Shown here: positions 32,201 to 43,600 of the stretch, in pieces
Layout: the number at the start of each line of letters is the position of its first letter
Position numbering within the stretch: position 1 is the first letter of the stretch
Assembly (NCBI GenBank): GCA_027886185.1
Contig: WOAB01000589.1
Span: 5,585,001-5,649,000, forward strand
Length of the DNA: 64,000 bases
Source of the DNA: Rheum nobile
Taxonomy: Eukaryota > Streptophyta > Magnoliopsida > Caryophyllales > Polygonaceae
Direction of reading: 5' to 3'
Program-made: the position numbers and the translations under genes
The notes under the pieces: generated by a model
Seen by the model: only the letters and a program-made list of their open reading frames with translations
What the model was told of the DNA's origin: nothing
The model's database searches: none

Positions 32201-34336
32201 TTGCCTATCATTGTTAATATCTACGGTGCTTATTGGATGTTCATAGATGATGAAAATTTCTGCTACTGGTGTAATGCCTAAATATTGCTCAGATGCTACC
32301 CATGATTCTGTTAAGGAACAGCATCAACAGAATCTTTCTGATGATTCAACTGCTGAAGTTGCCCCAGCCTCTGGCGCAGTTACTATCAACGACGTGGATT
32401 TAAAAGCTTCTTTTCCAATGGATGTTCCAGTATGTATTTGTCACTGCAAAAGCATCTTTATCTTGTTTGCATACTGCTTCTTTTAACCTATAAATATATA
32501 AAGATTCTTCCTGATGTGTATTGTATTATCTTTGTGTTGCTATTTGCTTCTAAGAAGGATTAGAATAATGCTTGATGGATGACAGCCAACTGAAATTCTG
32601 GTTTATTCTAAACTTCATATATATAGTACAAAGCCATGCATTTTGGTGCTTTACCATCTTTGACACACAACGTGTTGCATATTGCATGCTTAAATAAGTA
32701 CTGAGAAAACACCTGAAGGTTGGAAACTAACAAAAAATGCAATTTTCACTTAGCATGTCATACATTGGATTAAATTTCTTAGGAGCATACAGCTTAGTTA
32801 TATAAGCTAGTAGCTAACTCTCAACAGGGTCTGAATGGGACCCATCATCATAAATCTTGAATGGGACCTTTTATGGAATGAAGTTATAGAATGCGTGAGA
32901 AAATCAGTATTAGTAGAAATAAAACCAAGATATATATGGAGAGGTATAATCATCTATAAGTTACAATAAGAGGTTATATCATTTTTTTTATATCATAATC
33001 TGGAAGTTGTTGGATTATGCATGATAAAGAAAGCACTTTGTGGTAAGCTCACAATAATGACATCACGCAAAACAAGGATTCCTTTTCATGCTTGTCTCAC
33101 TAGCATGGAGTCTGGAGCCCTACAGATTGTGGAATTTGCATTAGGAAAAGCTGAATGAAAATTTGTAAATGTTATGGTGTAGAATGTTTGTTTTAAGTTT
33201 TAACTGTTTTTTGTGCCTAATGTGATTATGCTGCTGAAAGCAATTGATTCATAGTCTGTCCTTTTCTTACTCATAATGCTCATGCCTAAGAATAGATATT
33301 ATCTTTAAAACTTAAATATGGAGAAATTAGCTGTTTATTATGACTTTAATGCTCATTTCAAGCAATTTTTGTAGTGATATACTAATATCTCTTAATGCCT
33401 TGAATCTTGCGGGCTGGAGCTTTATCTGGGTCATTGAGTGAATCAGGACAATTGCAGAGAGACATTGATCTCTCTCCTGGCCAAATGTTGCAGTCAAGTC
33501 AGCCTTCTAGCCTTGGTGTCATTGGTCGAAGAAGCGTACTTGACCTTGGTGCCCTTGATGATAACCTCGGTGTCTCTACTCCAAACCCTAGGGGGATGCA
33601 TGACCAACTCTACAACTACAAGATGCTTGAATCTGCATTCTACAAGCTTCCTCAGCCTAAGGACTCTGAGCATGCAAGGAGTTACGCTCCAGTAAGAGAC
33701 CCTTTTGGCCTTTTCAGCTGTTTCAAAATTGTAATTTGTATGAATCATGTGGCCTGTATGTCTCAATGTCTCTGCAGAGACACCCAGCAGTGACTCCTCC
33801 AAGTTACCCTCAAGTTCAAGCCCCGGTTATAAGCAATCCTGCCTTCTGGGATCGGATAGCTTATATGCATGAAAATTCTGACACCCTGTTCTTTGCATTT
33901 TATTTCCAGCAGGTACAGTATATTTCCTTGTCTCAAATTATTTCTTATATTTTGAACTGAATAAAATTTTCGTGTGTTTTAGAATACATACCAGCAGTAT
34001 TTGGCTGCGAAAGCATTGAAGAAACAAGCATGGAGATTCCATAGGAAATATAACACATGGTTTCAGCGGCATGAGGAGCCAGAGGAAGCAACTGATGATT
34101 ATGAAAAGGGGTCATATGTGTATTTTGATTTCCATGTTGGCGATGATGACCAAGGATGGTACGTAAATTCAGCATGAGCATAACCTATCTAGTACATAAA
34201 GCACTATGGTTGGCTTCTTGTTTTATGTTTCAGTGAAAATGATTTTGTTTGTCTCGCGTTTATACGCAGGTGCCAGAGAATCAAGCAGGACTTCACTTTT
34301 GAGTATGGTTTCCTTGAAGACGAACTTGTCGTATAG
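21077..34336 (+). CDS. NOT3: CCR4-NOT complex subunit 3 (NOT3), 16 exons
   Basis: Exons: 21077-21169, 21299-21430, 21840-21977, 22056-22106, 22672-22761, 22853-22999, 23187-23297, 29556-29624, 30045-30752, 31217-31387, 32004-32169, 32293-32429, 33413-33691, 33778-33912, 33983-34158, 34270-34336. All junctions are GT-AG and keep frame, except the acceptor of exon 13 (GG). The product is about 889 residues; known plant NOT3 proteins are of similar size. Residues 1 to about 240 are the helical Not3 N-terminal domain (MGASRKLQGEIDRVLKKV at the start). A long Ser/Pro/Gln-rich middle follows. The NOT2/3/5 box spans about 770-889 (DTLFFAFYFQQ, KKQAWRFHRKYNTWFQRHEEP, YVYFDFHVG) and ends LEDELVV. The protein acts as a scaffold in mRNA deadenylation and decay. 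Intron 7 (6.3 kb) holds a full copia element. Confidence 0.93.
23433..23669 (-). repeat. 3' LTR of the intronic copia element
   Basis: 237 bp, TGAAAGCGG...TATCTAACA on the plus strand. Compared with the other LTR there are two substitutions (near 23556 and 23641). Confidence 0.96.
23677..27992 (-). pseudogene. gag-pol polyprotein of the intronic copia element, one frameshift
   Basis: The likely start is ATG at 27990-27992 (MTKDEVIVEN). After about 35 codons a stop at 27885-27887 interrupts; the frame resumes one base out near 27886 and stays open for more than 1367 codons to 23677. Order: gag core, CCHC knuckle (CHHCKKPGHTQDKC, about 27280), protease DSGASDHM (about 26950), integrase zinc finger (H..H, CEVCQFAKH), triad D (HSDIWGP), D (RTDNAKDYF) and E (QQNGLAERKN). 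RT follows with DVKNAFLNG, KALYGLKQSPRAWF and YVDDIIVTG, then RNase H (FTDADYAGSVVDRRSTSG, SSAESEFRAL). All catalytic residues are present. An 11-codon tandem duplication lies in the RT N-terminus (25088-25153). The stop overlaps the polypurine tract. Confidence 0.93.
25088..25153 (-). repeat. 33-bp tandem duplication in the copia RT region
   Basis: Two adjacent 33-bp copies (25088-25120, 25121-25153) differing at the last base. In the protein this repeats IVTKPVGKNVV in frame just before the conserved DCRWLF block. Confidence 0.95.
27993..28122 (-). repeat. Leader of the intronic copia element with imperfect repeats
   Basis: Four imperfect copies of a unit with CAATGAAGGCTGTGAAA or close variants, spaced about 30-45 bp, fill the space between the 5' LTR and the gag start. 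No tRNA-iMet primer site is visible at the LTR edge. Confidence 0.75.
28123..28359 (-). repeat. 5' LTR of the intronic copia element
   Basis: 237 bp, identical to the left LTR except for two bases, followed by TSD ATTTA. Confidence 0.96.
28365..29555 (+). other. Remainder of NOT3 intron 7
   Basis: AT-rich intron sequence with no coding potential or recognised repeat, apart from the poly-G run at 29250-29278. It ends in a polypyrimidine-containing TTTTGGCAG acceptor at 29555. Confidence 0.7.
29250..29278 (+). repeat. Poly-G tract, 29 bases
   Basis: An uninterrupted run of 29 G in intron 7. The transcribed RNA would also be G-rich (coding-strand G), so it could form a G-quadruplex. The length may also be a sequencing or assembly artefact, as such runs are unstable. 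Confidence 0.9.
32430..33412 (+). other. NOT3 intron 12
   Basis: 983 bp, AT-rich with no gene or mobile element recognised. The donor is a normal GTATGT; the acceptor is the abnormal GG. Confidence 0.7.
33405..33413 (+). other. Abnormal splice acceptor of NOT3 exon 13 (GG instead of AG)
   Basis: Exon 12 ends in phase 0 after DVP, and conserved coding sequence (AGALSGSLSE...) starts at 33413. The two bases before it are GG (33411-33412, context CTTGCGG). An A at 33411 would give a normal CTTGCAG acceptor. The next AG (33418-33419) shifts frame and hits a TGA five codons later. An upstream AG (33373-33374) also leads to an in-frame stop. Confidence 0.75.
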
Positions 34337-34591
34337 AGTTGTGCGAAGGACATTGCAATGGTGCCCAGGCCTGGGCCAAGGGGTTGTTTGGAGATTCGGT
34401 GAGGCCACCGCCTAGCGCCCCTAGGGTAGGAGGGCCTAGTTTAAATGTTAATAGAAGTAAAATTTACTGAAAACTTCAGTTGTTAAAGTAGGTTAGGTAA
34501 ATTCATTGCGGTTTTAAGAGCATGGTTCAAATCTACTGGCTAATCCACCCCCATTTTCAGACATTGTCCTTTGTACACTGTCGTTATTAAC
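34337..34591 (+). other. NOT3 3' UTR, proximal part
   Basis: 255 bp between the NOT3 stop and the Ale element. It continues at 61732 once that element and one TTAAC copy are removed. No clear AATAAA poly(A) signal is seen here, so in this allele the transcript may end inside the inserted element or use a weak site. Confidence 0.6.
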
Positions 34592-34729
34592 TGAAAGGAT
34601 GTAAAAGACCCAAAAGTTGAGTTGCCTCATATTATTGAGAAGGCTTATATAGTGTTACACAGGATAGAAAAGTAACTGCAAATGAAAGGAAATACATTAA
34701 TGATGAAAGCAATAAATCTAATTCTAACA
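34592..34729 (-). repeat. 3' LTR of the Ale-type element
   Basis: 138 bp, TGAAAGGATG...TTCTAACA on the plus strand. The pol stop codon TAG (34724-34726) lies inside the first bases of the LTR, and the adjacent polypurine run (GCGGGGGGC on the minus strand) is itself coding. Confidence 0.95.
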
Positions 34730-36833
34730 GCCCCCCGCAGTCGATGCTGGAGGTTCCCGGATGCAGAGGCTAGACTGGAAGTCGAGAAATAGAGGAGATG
34801 GCAACCCTTTTGTGAGAACATCCGCAAATTGACTTGTAGTGGGAACATGGAGAACCCGAGCTTGACCCAAGGCAACTTTCTCACGAACAAAATGAATATC
34901 AATCTCGATGTGCTTCGTTCGCTGATGTTGCACGGGATTGCTAGACATATAAACTGCACTGACATTGTCACAGAAGACAACGGTTGCCTTTGAAGTCGGA
35001 CATCGAAGTTCCTGCAATAGAGAACGGAGCCAGCACGATTCCGCAATGGCGTTGGCAACGGCCCGGTACTCGGCTTCAGCACTTGATCGAGATACTGTGG
35101 CTTGGCGTTTGGATGACCAAGAGACCAGGTTCGGGCCGATGTAGACGCAGAAGCCCGAAGTACTACGCCGGGAATCGGGACAACCAGCCCAATCCGCATC
35201 TGAGTAGGCAGTAAGTTCGTCGATTGGGCCTGGTTCAATACATAAGCCAAGAGTGATCGTACCTTTGATGTAACGCAGGATGCGTTTGATGGCATTGAGA
35301 TGTTCGGCACGGGGGTCATGGAGATGCAGACAACACTGCTGAACAGCATAACAAATGTCAGGCCTGGTGAGAGAGAGATAATGCAAGGCACCGGCAATGG
35401 AACGATAATCCGAAGGATCGGCAACAGGCGGACCGGCTGTGGCGCTCAACTTCCGTTTCGTGTCGACAGGCGTGAGGCAGGGATTGCACTGCGTCATTCC
35501 GGCCCGACGAAGGATATCTTGAGCGTATTGTGCTTGGCTGAGATGTAGCCCGGTACCGCGTTTAGTGACAACAATTCCAAGGAAATTGTGTAATTCCCCA
35601 AGGTCCGTCATGGAGAATTCTTGACTGAGGGCCCGGATGATCCGAGAGAGGAAGGAAGCCGGTGAAGCAGTGAGAATGATGTCGTCGACATACACCAGAA
35701 GATGGGCTTGATCAGAGTCGGAGTTGTAGACAAAGAGGGACGGGTCGGATCGACTGCCACGAAAGCCGAGGCGGCATACATGACTAGCAAATCGTTGAAA
35801 CCATGCTCGCGGTGCTTGCTTCAATCCATAGAGAGCCTTCTTTAATCTGCAGACATGATCCGGGAATTGAGCGTTGACGAAGCCCGGTGGTTGTTGACAA
35901 TAGACTGTTTCATTGAGAGTGCCATGGAGAAAGGCATTCTTAACATCAACCTGGTGAATAGGCCAAGATCGAGACACCGCCAAGCTGAGGATGGTGCGGA
36001 TGGTCGCTGGTTTGACAACTGGAGAGAAGGTCTCGTCATAGTCGATGCCGTGTTCTTGAGAATAATCGCGGGCCACCCAACGAGACTTGTAGCGGCTTAG
36101 ATTTCCAGTAGCATCGAATTTGTGACGAAAGAGCCATTTGCCTGTAATCACATTAGCACCCCTAGGCCCCGGTACGAGATCCCAAGTCCCGTTAGTAATC
36201 AAAGCATCATATTCTTCCTTCATTGATTTAAACCAAAGTGGGTTTTGGATGGCTTGTTTATGTGTTTTTGGAAGAGGGGAGATAGAAGAATGGAGATTGA
36301 ATATGATTTTAGGTTTGGAGATACCGGACTTGGCACGAGTTAGCATCTGATGAGAGTTTTGGAGAGGAGGTGGGTCCGGCTGAGGGTACGGATTTTTGGA
36401 AGTTGAGGAGTGAGGAGTGATACGTGGGATGAGAGGAGTAATTGGGTGGTGGAATTGTTGACTGGAATTAATTAGAGAAGAAAGAGGAGGTGAGCCAGGG
36501 GAGAGAGAGGGGGAAACGGCCATTTTGTGAGGAGTTGAGAATGATGGAGTAAATTGGGGGATAATGGGAGTAATTGGGTGGGGGAATCTTTGACCAGAAT
36601 TAATTGGGGGAGACAAGGGAAGTGGGCCAGGAGAGAGAGAGGAGCGTGTGGCAGAGTTAGTGGAGGGAGTTATGGGATGTGAGGGGGTTACGGAAGTGGA
36701 GGGGGTTACGGAATTTGAGGGAGAATGAGATCCGACTGTTGTTGGGAAATTAGGGCCGGCTGTTTTGGAGTGGGTGTCCGGTTGCGGGAGGAGAGGAACC
36801 GGATTAGGATTCTCAATTAAAAAACGAGCCGAC
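34724..36833 (-). CDS. Ale-type reverse transcriptase and RNase H (copy 1, complete)
   Basis: The open frame runs from the proline/serine-rich linker to the LTR, with 630 codons counted from ATG 36616. RT motifs: DVKNAFLHG, KALYGLKQAPRAWFQ, YVDDIILTA. RNase H: YSDADWAGCPDSRRSTSG, SSAEAEYRAV, CDNVSAVYMSSNP, HIEIDIHF. The end (DVLTKGLPSPLFLDFQSSL) is normal for copia. No stop or frameshift is seen in this part. It is separated from its integrase by the foldback element, so it cannot be made as part of a normal polyprotein. Bases 34724-35400 exist once; 35401 onward is duplicated at 51007 onward. Confidence 0.93.
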
Positions 36834-36835
36834 TA

Positions 36836-37325
36836 TTCGCACTACGTTTTTGGCCTTTTCGCATTACAAAAGGCTACGCCAAATGTTGGCGTACGCCAAA
36901 TACGTGCGAAGAAGGCCAAAAACGTAGATATACGTATAAATTTAAAAAAAAAAAGGAATAAAGGAGCTACGTCAGATTTTGGCGTACGCCAGAATCTGGC
37001 ATAGATGCTTTGTAGGGACTTGGGCTCGTTTTGGAAATTGGGCTTCTGCGCCAGAATCTGGCGTACGCAAGATTCTGGCGCAGCAAAAAAAAAAATTTTT
37101 GCCCCATAATCATGTAAAGAATTTCAATACGAGTCCGTACATATAAAATTCGTCCAAAACGGACATCGTTTGCCCCTCCAAAAGCCCAAAATACGATGGC
37201 TGCCCCCATGGTCCTATTTGGGCCTATTTTGGCCCAATTTCTCGTATTTCAGGCTTTCACCCATTTTTTCTATAATCCTTCATATTGAGCATATTGGAAG
37301 GATTATAGAAGAAATGGGTGAAAAA
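36836..37325. repeat. Outer left arm of foldback element, copy 1
   Basis: Contains several hairpin motifs around the palindrome TGGCGTACGCCA and GCGCCAGAATCTGGCGTACG. These recur in inverted order at about 48200-48600. The arm ends match base for base apart from small indels. Confidence 0.85.
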
Positions 37326-37615
37326 CTAAAATACGAGAAATTGGGCTCAAATAGGCCCAGTAGTAATGATTGTAGAAGAAACAGGTGAAAAACTGAAAAA
37401 ATAAAAAATTGGGCCCAAATAGGTCCAATAGAAAGGATTATAGAAGAAACGGGTGAACAACTAAAATACGAGAAATTGGGCCCAAATAGGCCCAGTAGGA
37501 AGGGTTGTAGAAGAAACGGATAAAAAACTGGAAAAAAAATGAAAAATTGGGCCCAAATAGGCCCAATAAGAATGATTATTGAAGAAACGGGTGAAATACG
37601 AAAAATTGGGCTCAA
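37326..37615. repeat. Tandem units of about 67 bp in the foldback arm
   Basis: Five units starting TTGGGCCCAAATAGG at 37341, 37409, 37476, 37547 and 37606. Each contains GAAGAAACGGGTGAA. The inverted counterpart is at about 47850-48260. Small ORFs rich in 'GLFGPNFSYF' in both strands derive from these units and are not genes. Confidence 0.9.
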
Positions 37616-37619
37616 ATAT

Positions 37620-40600
37620 GCCCAGTTTTTAATTATATTTCATATAGTTACACTTATATGCTTTAGTATTTCATTATATTTCATATAGTTACGCTTATAT
37701 ACTATAGTATTTCATTAAATTTCATATAGTTACACTTATGTACTATAGTATTTCATTAAATCTAGTATACTTAGGGTCTGTTTGGATTCCTTACCAGAAT
37801 GCATTAAAATGCATTATCTTACATTAAATTGCATTAAATCATCAATTTAATGCAAGATAATGCATTATTTGCGGGATCCAAACAAACCCTTAGACTTATA
37901 TACTATAGTATTCTATTAAATTTCATATAGTTACACTTATGTATTATAGTATTTCATTAAATCTAGATTTAATGAAATACTATAGTATATAAGTATAACT
38001 ATATGAAATATAATAAAATACTATAGTACATAAGTATAACTATATGAAATTTAATGAAATACTATGGGGTATAAGTCTAAGTATACTAGATTTAATGAAA
38101 TATTATATTATATAAGTGTAACTATATGAGATTTAATAGAATACTATAGTATATAAGTCTAAGTGAACTAGATTTAATGAAATACTATAGTATATAAGTG
38201 TAACTATATGAGATTTAATAGAATACTATAGTATATAAGTCTAAGTATACTAGATTTAATGAAATACTATAGTACATAAGTGTAACTATATGACATTTAA
38301 TAGAATACTATAGTATATAAGTCTAAATATACTAGATTTAATGAAATACTATAGTACATAAATGTAACTATATGGAATTTAATGAAATACTATGGTGTAT
38401 AAGTCTAAGTATACTAGATTTAATGAAATACTATAGTATATAAGTATAACTATATGAAATATAATGAAATACTATGGGGTATAAGTCTAAGTATACTAGA
38501 TTTAATGAAATATTATAGTATATAAGTGTAACTATATGAGATTTAATAGAATACTATAGAGTCTATAGTATATAAGTCTAAGTATACTAGATTTAATGAA
38601 ATACTATATTATATAAATGTAACTATATGAGATTTAATAGAATACTATAGTATATAAGTCCAAGTATACTAGATTTAATGAAATACTATAGTACATAAGT
38701 GTAACTATATGAAATTTAATAGAATACTATAGTATATAAGTCTAAGTATACTAGATTTAATGAAATACTATAATACATAAATGTAACTATATGAAATTTA
38801 ATGAAATACTATGGTGTATATAAGTCTAAGTATACTAGATTTAATGAAATACTATAGTATATAAGTGTAACTATATGAAATTTAATGAAATACTATGGGA
38901 TATAAGTCTAAGTGTATTAGATTTAATAAAATATTATAGTATATAAGTATAACTATATGAGATTTAATAGAATACTATAGAGTCTATAGTATATAAGTCT
39001 AAGTATACTAGATTTAATGAAATACTATAGTATATATAAGTGTAACTATATGAAATTTAATGAAATACTATGGTGTATAAGTCTAAGTATACTAGATTTA
39101 ATGAAATACTATAGTATATAAGTGTAACTATATGAGATTTAATAGAATACTATAGTATATAAGTCTAAGTATACTAGATTTAATGAAATACTATAATATA
39201 TAAGTGTAACTATATGAGATTTAATAGAATACTATAGTATATAAGTCTAAGTATACTAGATTTAATGAAATACTATAGTACATAAGTGTAACTATATGAA
39301 ATTTAATAGAATACCATATTATATAAGTCTAAGTATACTAGACTTAATGAAATACTATAGTACATAAGTGTAACTATATGAAATTTAATGATATACTATG
39401 GTATATAAGTCTAAGTATACTTGATTTAATGAAATACTATAGTATATAAGTGTAACTATATGAGATTTAATAGAATACTATAGTATATAAGTCTAAGTAT
39501 ACTAGATTTAATGAAATACTATAGTATATAAGTGTAACTATATGAGATTTAATGAAATACTATGGGGTATAAGTCTAAGTATACTAGATTTAATGAAATA
39601 TTATAGTATATAAGTATAACTATATGAAATTTAATAGAATACTATAGTATATAAGTCTAAGTATACTAGATTTAATGAAATACTATAGTACATAAGTGTA
39701 ACTATATGAAATTTAATAGAATACCATATTATATAAGTCTAAGTATACTAGATTTAATGAAATACGATAGTATATAAGTGTAACTATATGAAATTTAATG
39801 ATATACTATGGTATATAAGTCTAAGTATACTTGATTTAATGAAATACTATAGTATATAAGTGTAACTATATGAGATTTAATAGAATACTATAGTATATAA
39901 GTCTAAGTATACTAGATTTAATGAAATACTATAGTATATAAGTGTAACTATATGAGATTTAATGAAATACTATGGGGTATAAGTCTAAGTATACTAGATT
40001 TAATGAAATATTATAGTATATAAGTATAACTATATGAAATTTAATAGAATACTATAGTATATAAGTCTAAGTATACTAGATTTAATGAAATACTATAGTA
40101 CATAAGTGTAACTATATGAAATTTAATAGAATACTATATTATATAAGTCTAAGTATACTAGATTTAATGAAATACTATAGTACATAAGTGTAACTATATG
40201 AAATTTAATGATATACTATGGTATATAAGTCTAAGTATACTTGATTTAATGAAATACTTTAGTATATAAGTATAATTATATGAAATTTAATAAAATACTA
40301 TAGTATATAAGTCTAAGTATACTAGATTTAATGAAATACTATAGTATATAAGTGTAACTATATGAGATTTAATGAAATACTATGGGGTATAAGTCTAAGT
40401 ATACTAGAGTTAATGAAATATTATAGTATATAAGTATAACTATATGAAATTTAATAGAATACTATGGTATATAAGTCTAAGTATACTAGATTTAATGAAA
40501 TACTATAGTACATAAGTGTAATTATATGAAATTTAATAGAATACCATATTATATAAATCTAAGTATACTAGATTTAATGAAATACTATAGTACATAAGTG

Positions 40601-43600
40601 TAACTATATGAAATTTAATGATATACTATGGTATATAAGTCTAAGTATACTTGATTTAATTGAAATACTATAGTATATAAGTGTAACTATATAAAATTTA
40701 ATAAAATACTATAGTATATAAGTCTAAGTGTACTAGATTTAATGAAATACTATAGTACATAAGTGTAACTATATGAAATTTAATGAAATACTATGGAATA
40801 TAAGTCTAAGTATACTAGATTTAATGAAATACTATATTATATAAGTGTAACTATATGAAATATAATGAAATAATATAGTACATAAGTGTAACTATATGAA
40901 ATTTAATAAAATACTATCGTATATAAGTGTAACTATAGTATATAAGTCTAAGTATACTAGATTTAATGAAATACTATAATACATAAATATAACTATATGA
41001 AATTTAATGAAATACTATGATGTATAAGTCTAAGTATACTAGATTTAATGAAATACTATAGTATATAAGTGTAACTATATGAAATTTAATGAAATACTAT
41101 GGGATATAAGTCTAAGTGTATTAGATTTAATAAAATATTATAGTATATAAATATAACTATATGAGATTTAATAGAATACTATAGAGTCTATAGTATATAA
41201 GTCTAAGTATACTAGATTTAATAAAATACTATAGTATATATAAGTGTAACTATATGAAATTTAATGAAATACTATGGTGTATAAGTCTAAGTATACTAGA
41301 TTTAATGAAATACTATAGTATATAAGTGTAACTATATGAGATTTAATAGAATACTATAGTATATAAGTCTAAGTATACTAGATTTAATGAAATACTATAG
41401 TATATAAGTGTAACTATATGAGATTTAATAGAATACTATAGTATATAAGTCTAAGTATACTAGATTTAATGAAATACTATAGTACATAAGTGTAACTATA
41501 TGAAATTTAATAGAATACCATATTATATAAGTCTAAGTATACTATACTTAATGAAATACTATAGTACATAAGTGTAACTATATGAAATTTAATGATATAC
41601 TATGGTATATAAGTCTAAGTATACTTGATTTAATGAAATACTATAGTATATAAGTGTAACTATATGAGATTTAATAGAATACTATAGTATATAAGTCTAA
41701 GTATACTAGATTTAATGAAATACTATAGTATATAAGTGTAACTATATGAGATTTAATGAAATACTATGGGGTATAAGTCTAAGTATACTAGATTTAATGA
41801 AATATTATAGTATATAAGTATAACTATATGAAATTTAATAGAATACTATAGTATATAAGTCTAAGTATACTAGATTTAATGAAATACTATAGTACATAAG
41901 TGTAACTATATGAAATTTAATAGAATACCATATTATATAAGTCTAAGTATACTAGATTTAATGAAATACTATAATATATAAGTGTAACTATATGAAATTT
42001 AATGAAATACTATGGTATATAAGTCTAAGTATACTTGATTTAATGAAATACTATAGTATATAAGTGTAACTATATGAGATTTAATAGAATACTATAGTAT
42101 ATAAGTCTAAGTATACTAGATTTAATGAAATACTATAGTACATAAGTGTAACTATATGAAATTTAATAGAATACCATATTATATAAGTCTAAGTATACTA
42201 GATTTAATGAAATACTATAATATATAAGTGTAACTATATGAAATTTAATGATATACTATGGTATATAAGTCTAAGTATACTTGATTTAATGAAATACTAT
42301 AGTATATAAGTGTAACTATATGAGATTTAATAGAATACTATAGTATATAAGTCTAAGTATACTAGATTTAATGAAATACTATAGTATATCAGTGTAACTA
42401 TATGAGATTTAATGAAATACTATGGGGTATAAGTCTAAGTATACTAGATTTAATGAAATATTATAGTATATAAGTATAACTATATGAAATTTAATAGAAT
42501 ACTATAGTATATAAGTCTAAGTATACTAGATTTAATGAAATACTATAGTACATAAGTGTAACTATATGAAATTTAATAGAATACTATATTATATAAGTCT
42601 AAGTATACTAGATTTAATGAAATACTATAGTACATAAGTGTAACTATATGAAATTTAATGATATACTATGGTATATAAGTCTAAGTATACTTGATTTAAT
42701 GAAATACTTTAGTATATAAGTATAACTATATGAAATTTAATAAAATACTATAGTATATAAGTCTAAGTATACTAGATTTAATGAAATACTATAGTATATA
42801 AGTGTAACTATATGAGATTTAATGAAATACTATGGGTATAAGTCTAAGTATACTAGAGTTAATGAAATATTATAGTATATAAGTATAACTATATGAAATT
42901 TAATAGAATACTATAGTATATAAGTCTAAGTATACTAGATTTAATGAAATACTATAATACATAAGTGTAATTATATGAAATTTAATAGAATACCATATTA
43001 TATAAGTCTAAGTATACTAGATTTAATGAAATACTATAGTACATAAGTGTAACTATATGAAATTTAATGATATACTATGGTATATAAGTCTAAGTATACT
43101 TGATTTAATTGAAATACTATAGTATATAAGTGTAACTATATAAAATTTAATAAAATACTATAGTATATAAGTCTAAGTGTACTAGATTTAATGAAATACT
43201 AGTACATAAGTGTAACTATATGAAATTTAATGAAATACTATGGAATATAAGTCTAAATATACTAGATTTAATGAAATACTATATTATATAAATGTAACTA
43301 TATGAAATATAATGAAATACTATAGTACATAAGTGTAACTATATGAAATTTAATAAAATACTATCGTATATAAGTGTAACTATAGTATATAAGTCTAAGT
43401 ATACTAGATTTAATGAAATACTATAATACATAAATATAACTATATGAAATTTAATGAAATAGTATGGTGTATAAGTCTAAGTATACTAGATTTAATGAAA
43501 TACTATAGTATATAAGTGTAACTATATGAAATTTAATGAAATACTATGGGATATAAGTCTAAGTGTATTAGATTTAATAAAATATTATAGTATATAAGTA

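Noticed and set aside
32247..32292. Alternative acceptor for NOT3 exon 12 at 32247
   Set aside because: It puts a TAA in frame after eleven codons; the acceptor at 32292 keeps the conserved frame.
34645..35424. 259-codon minus-strand ORF beginning MPILRIIVP
   Set aside because: It is a shifted-frame shadow of the RT/RNase H frame at 34724-36833.
37280..37615. Phenylalanine/proline-rich ORFs (also 47833-48221, 53038-53316, 56822-57064)
   Set aside because: Translation of the 67-bp arm repeats; no start context or domain, and present in both orientations.
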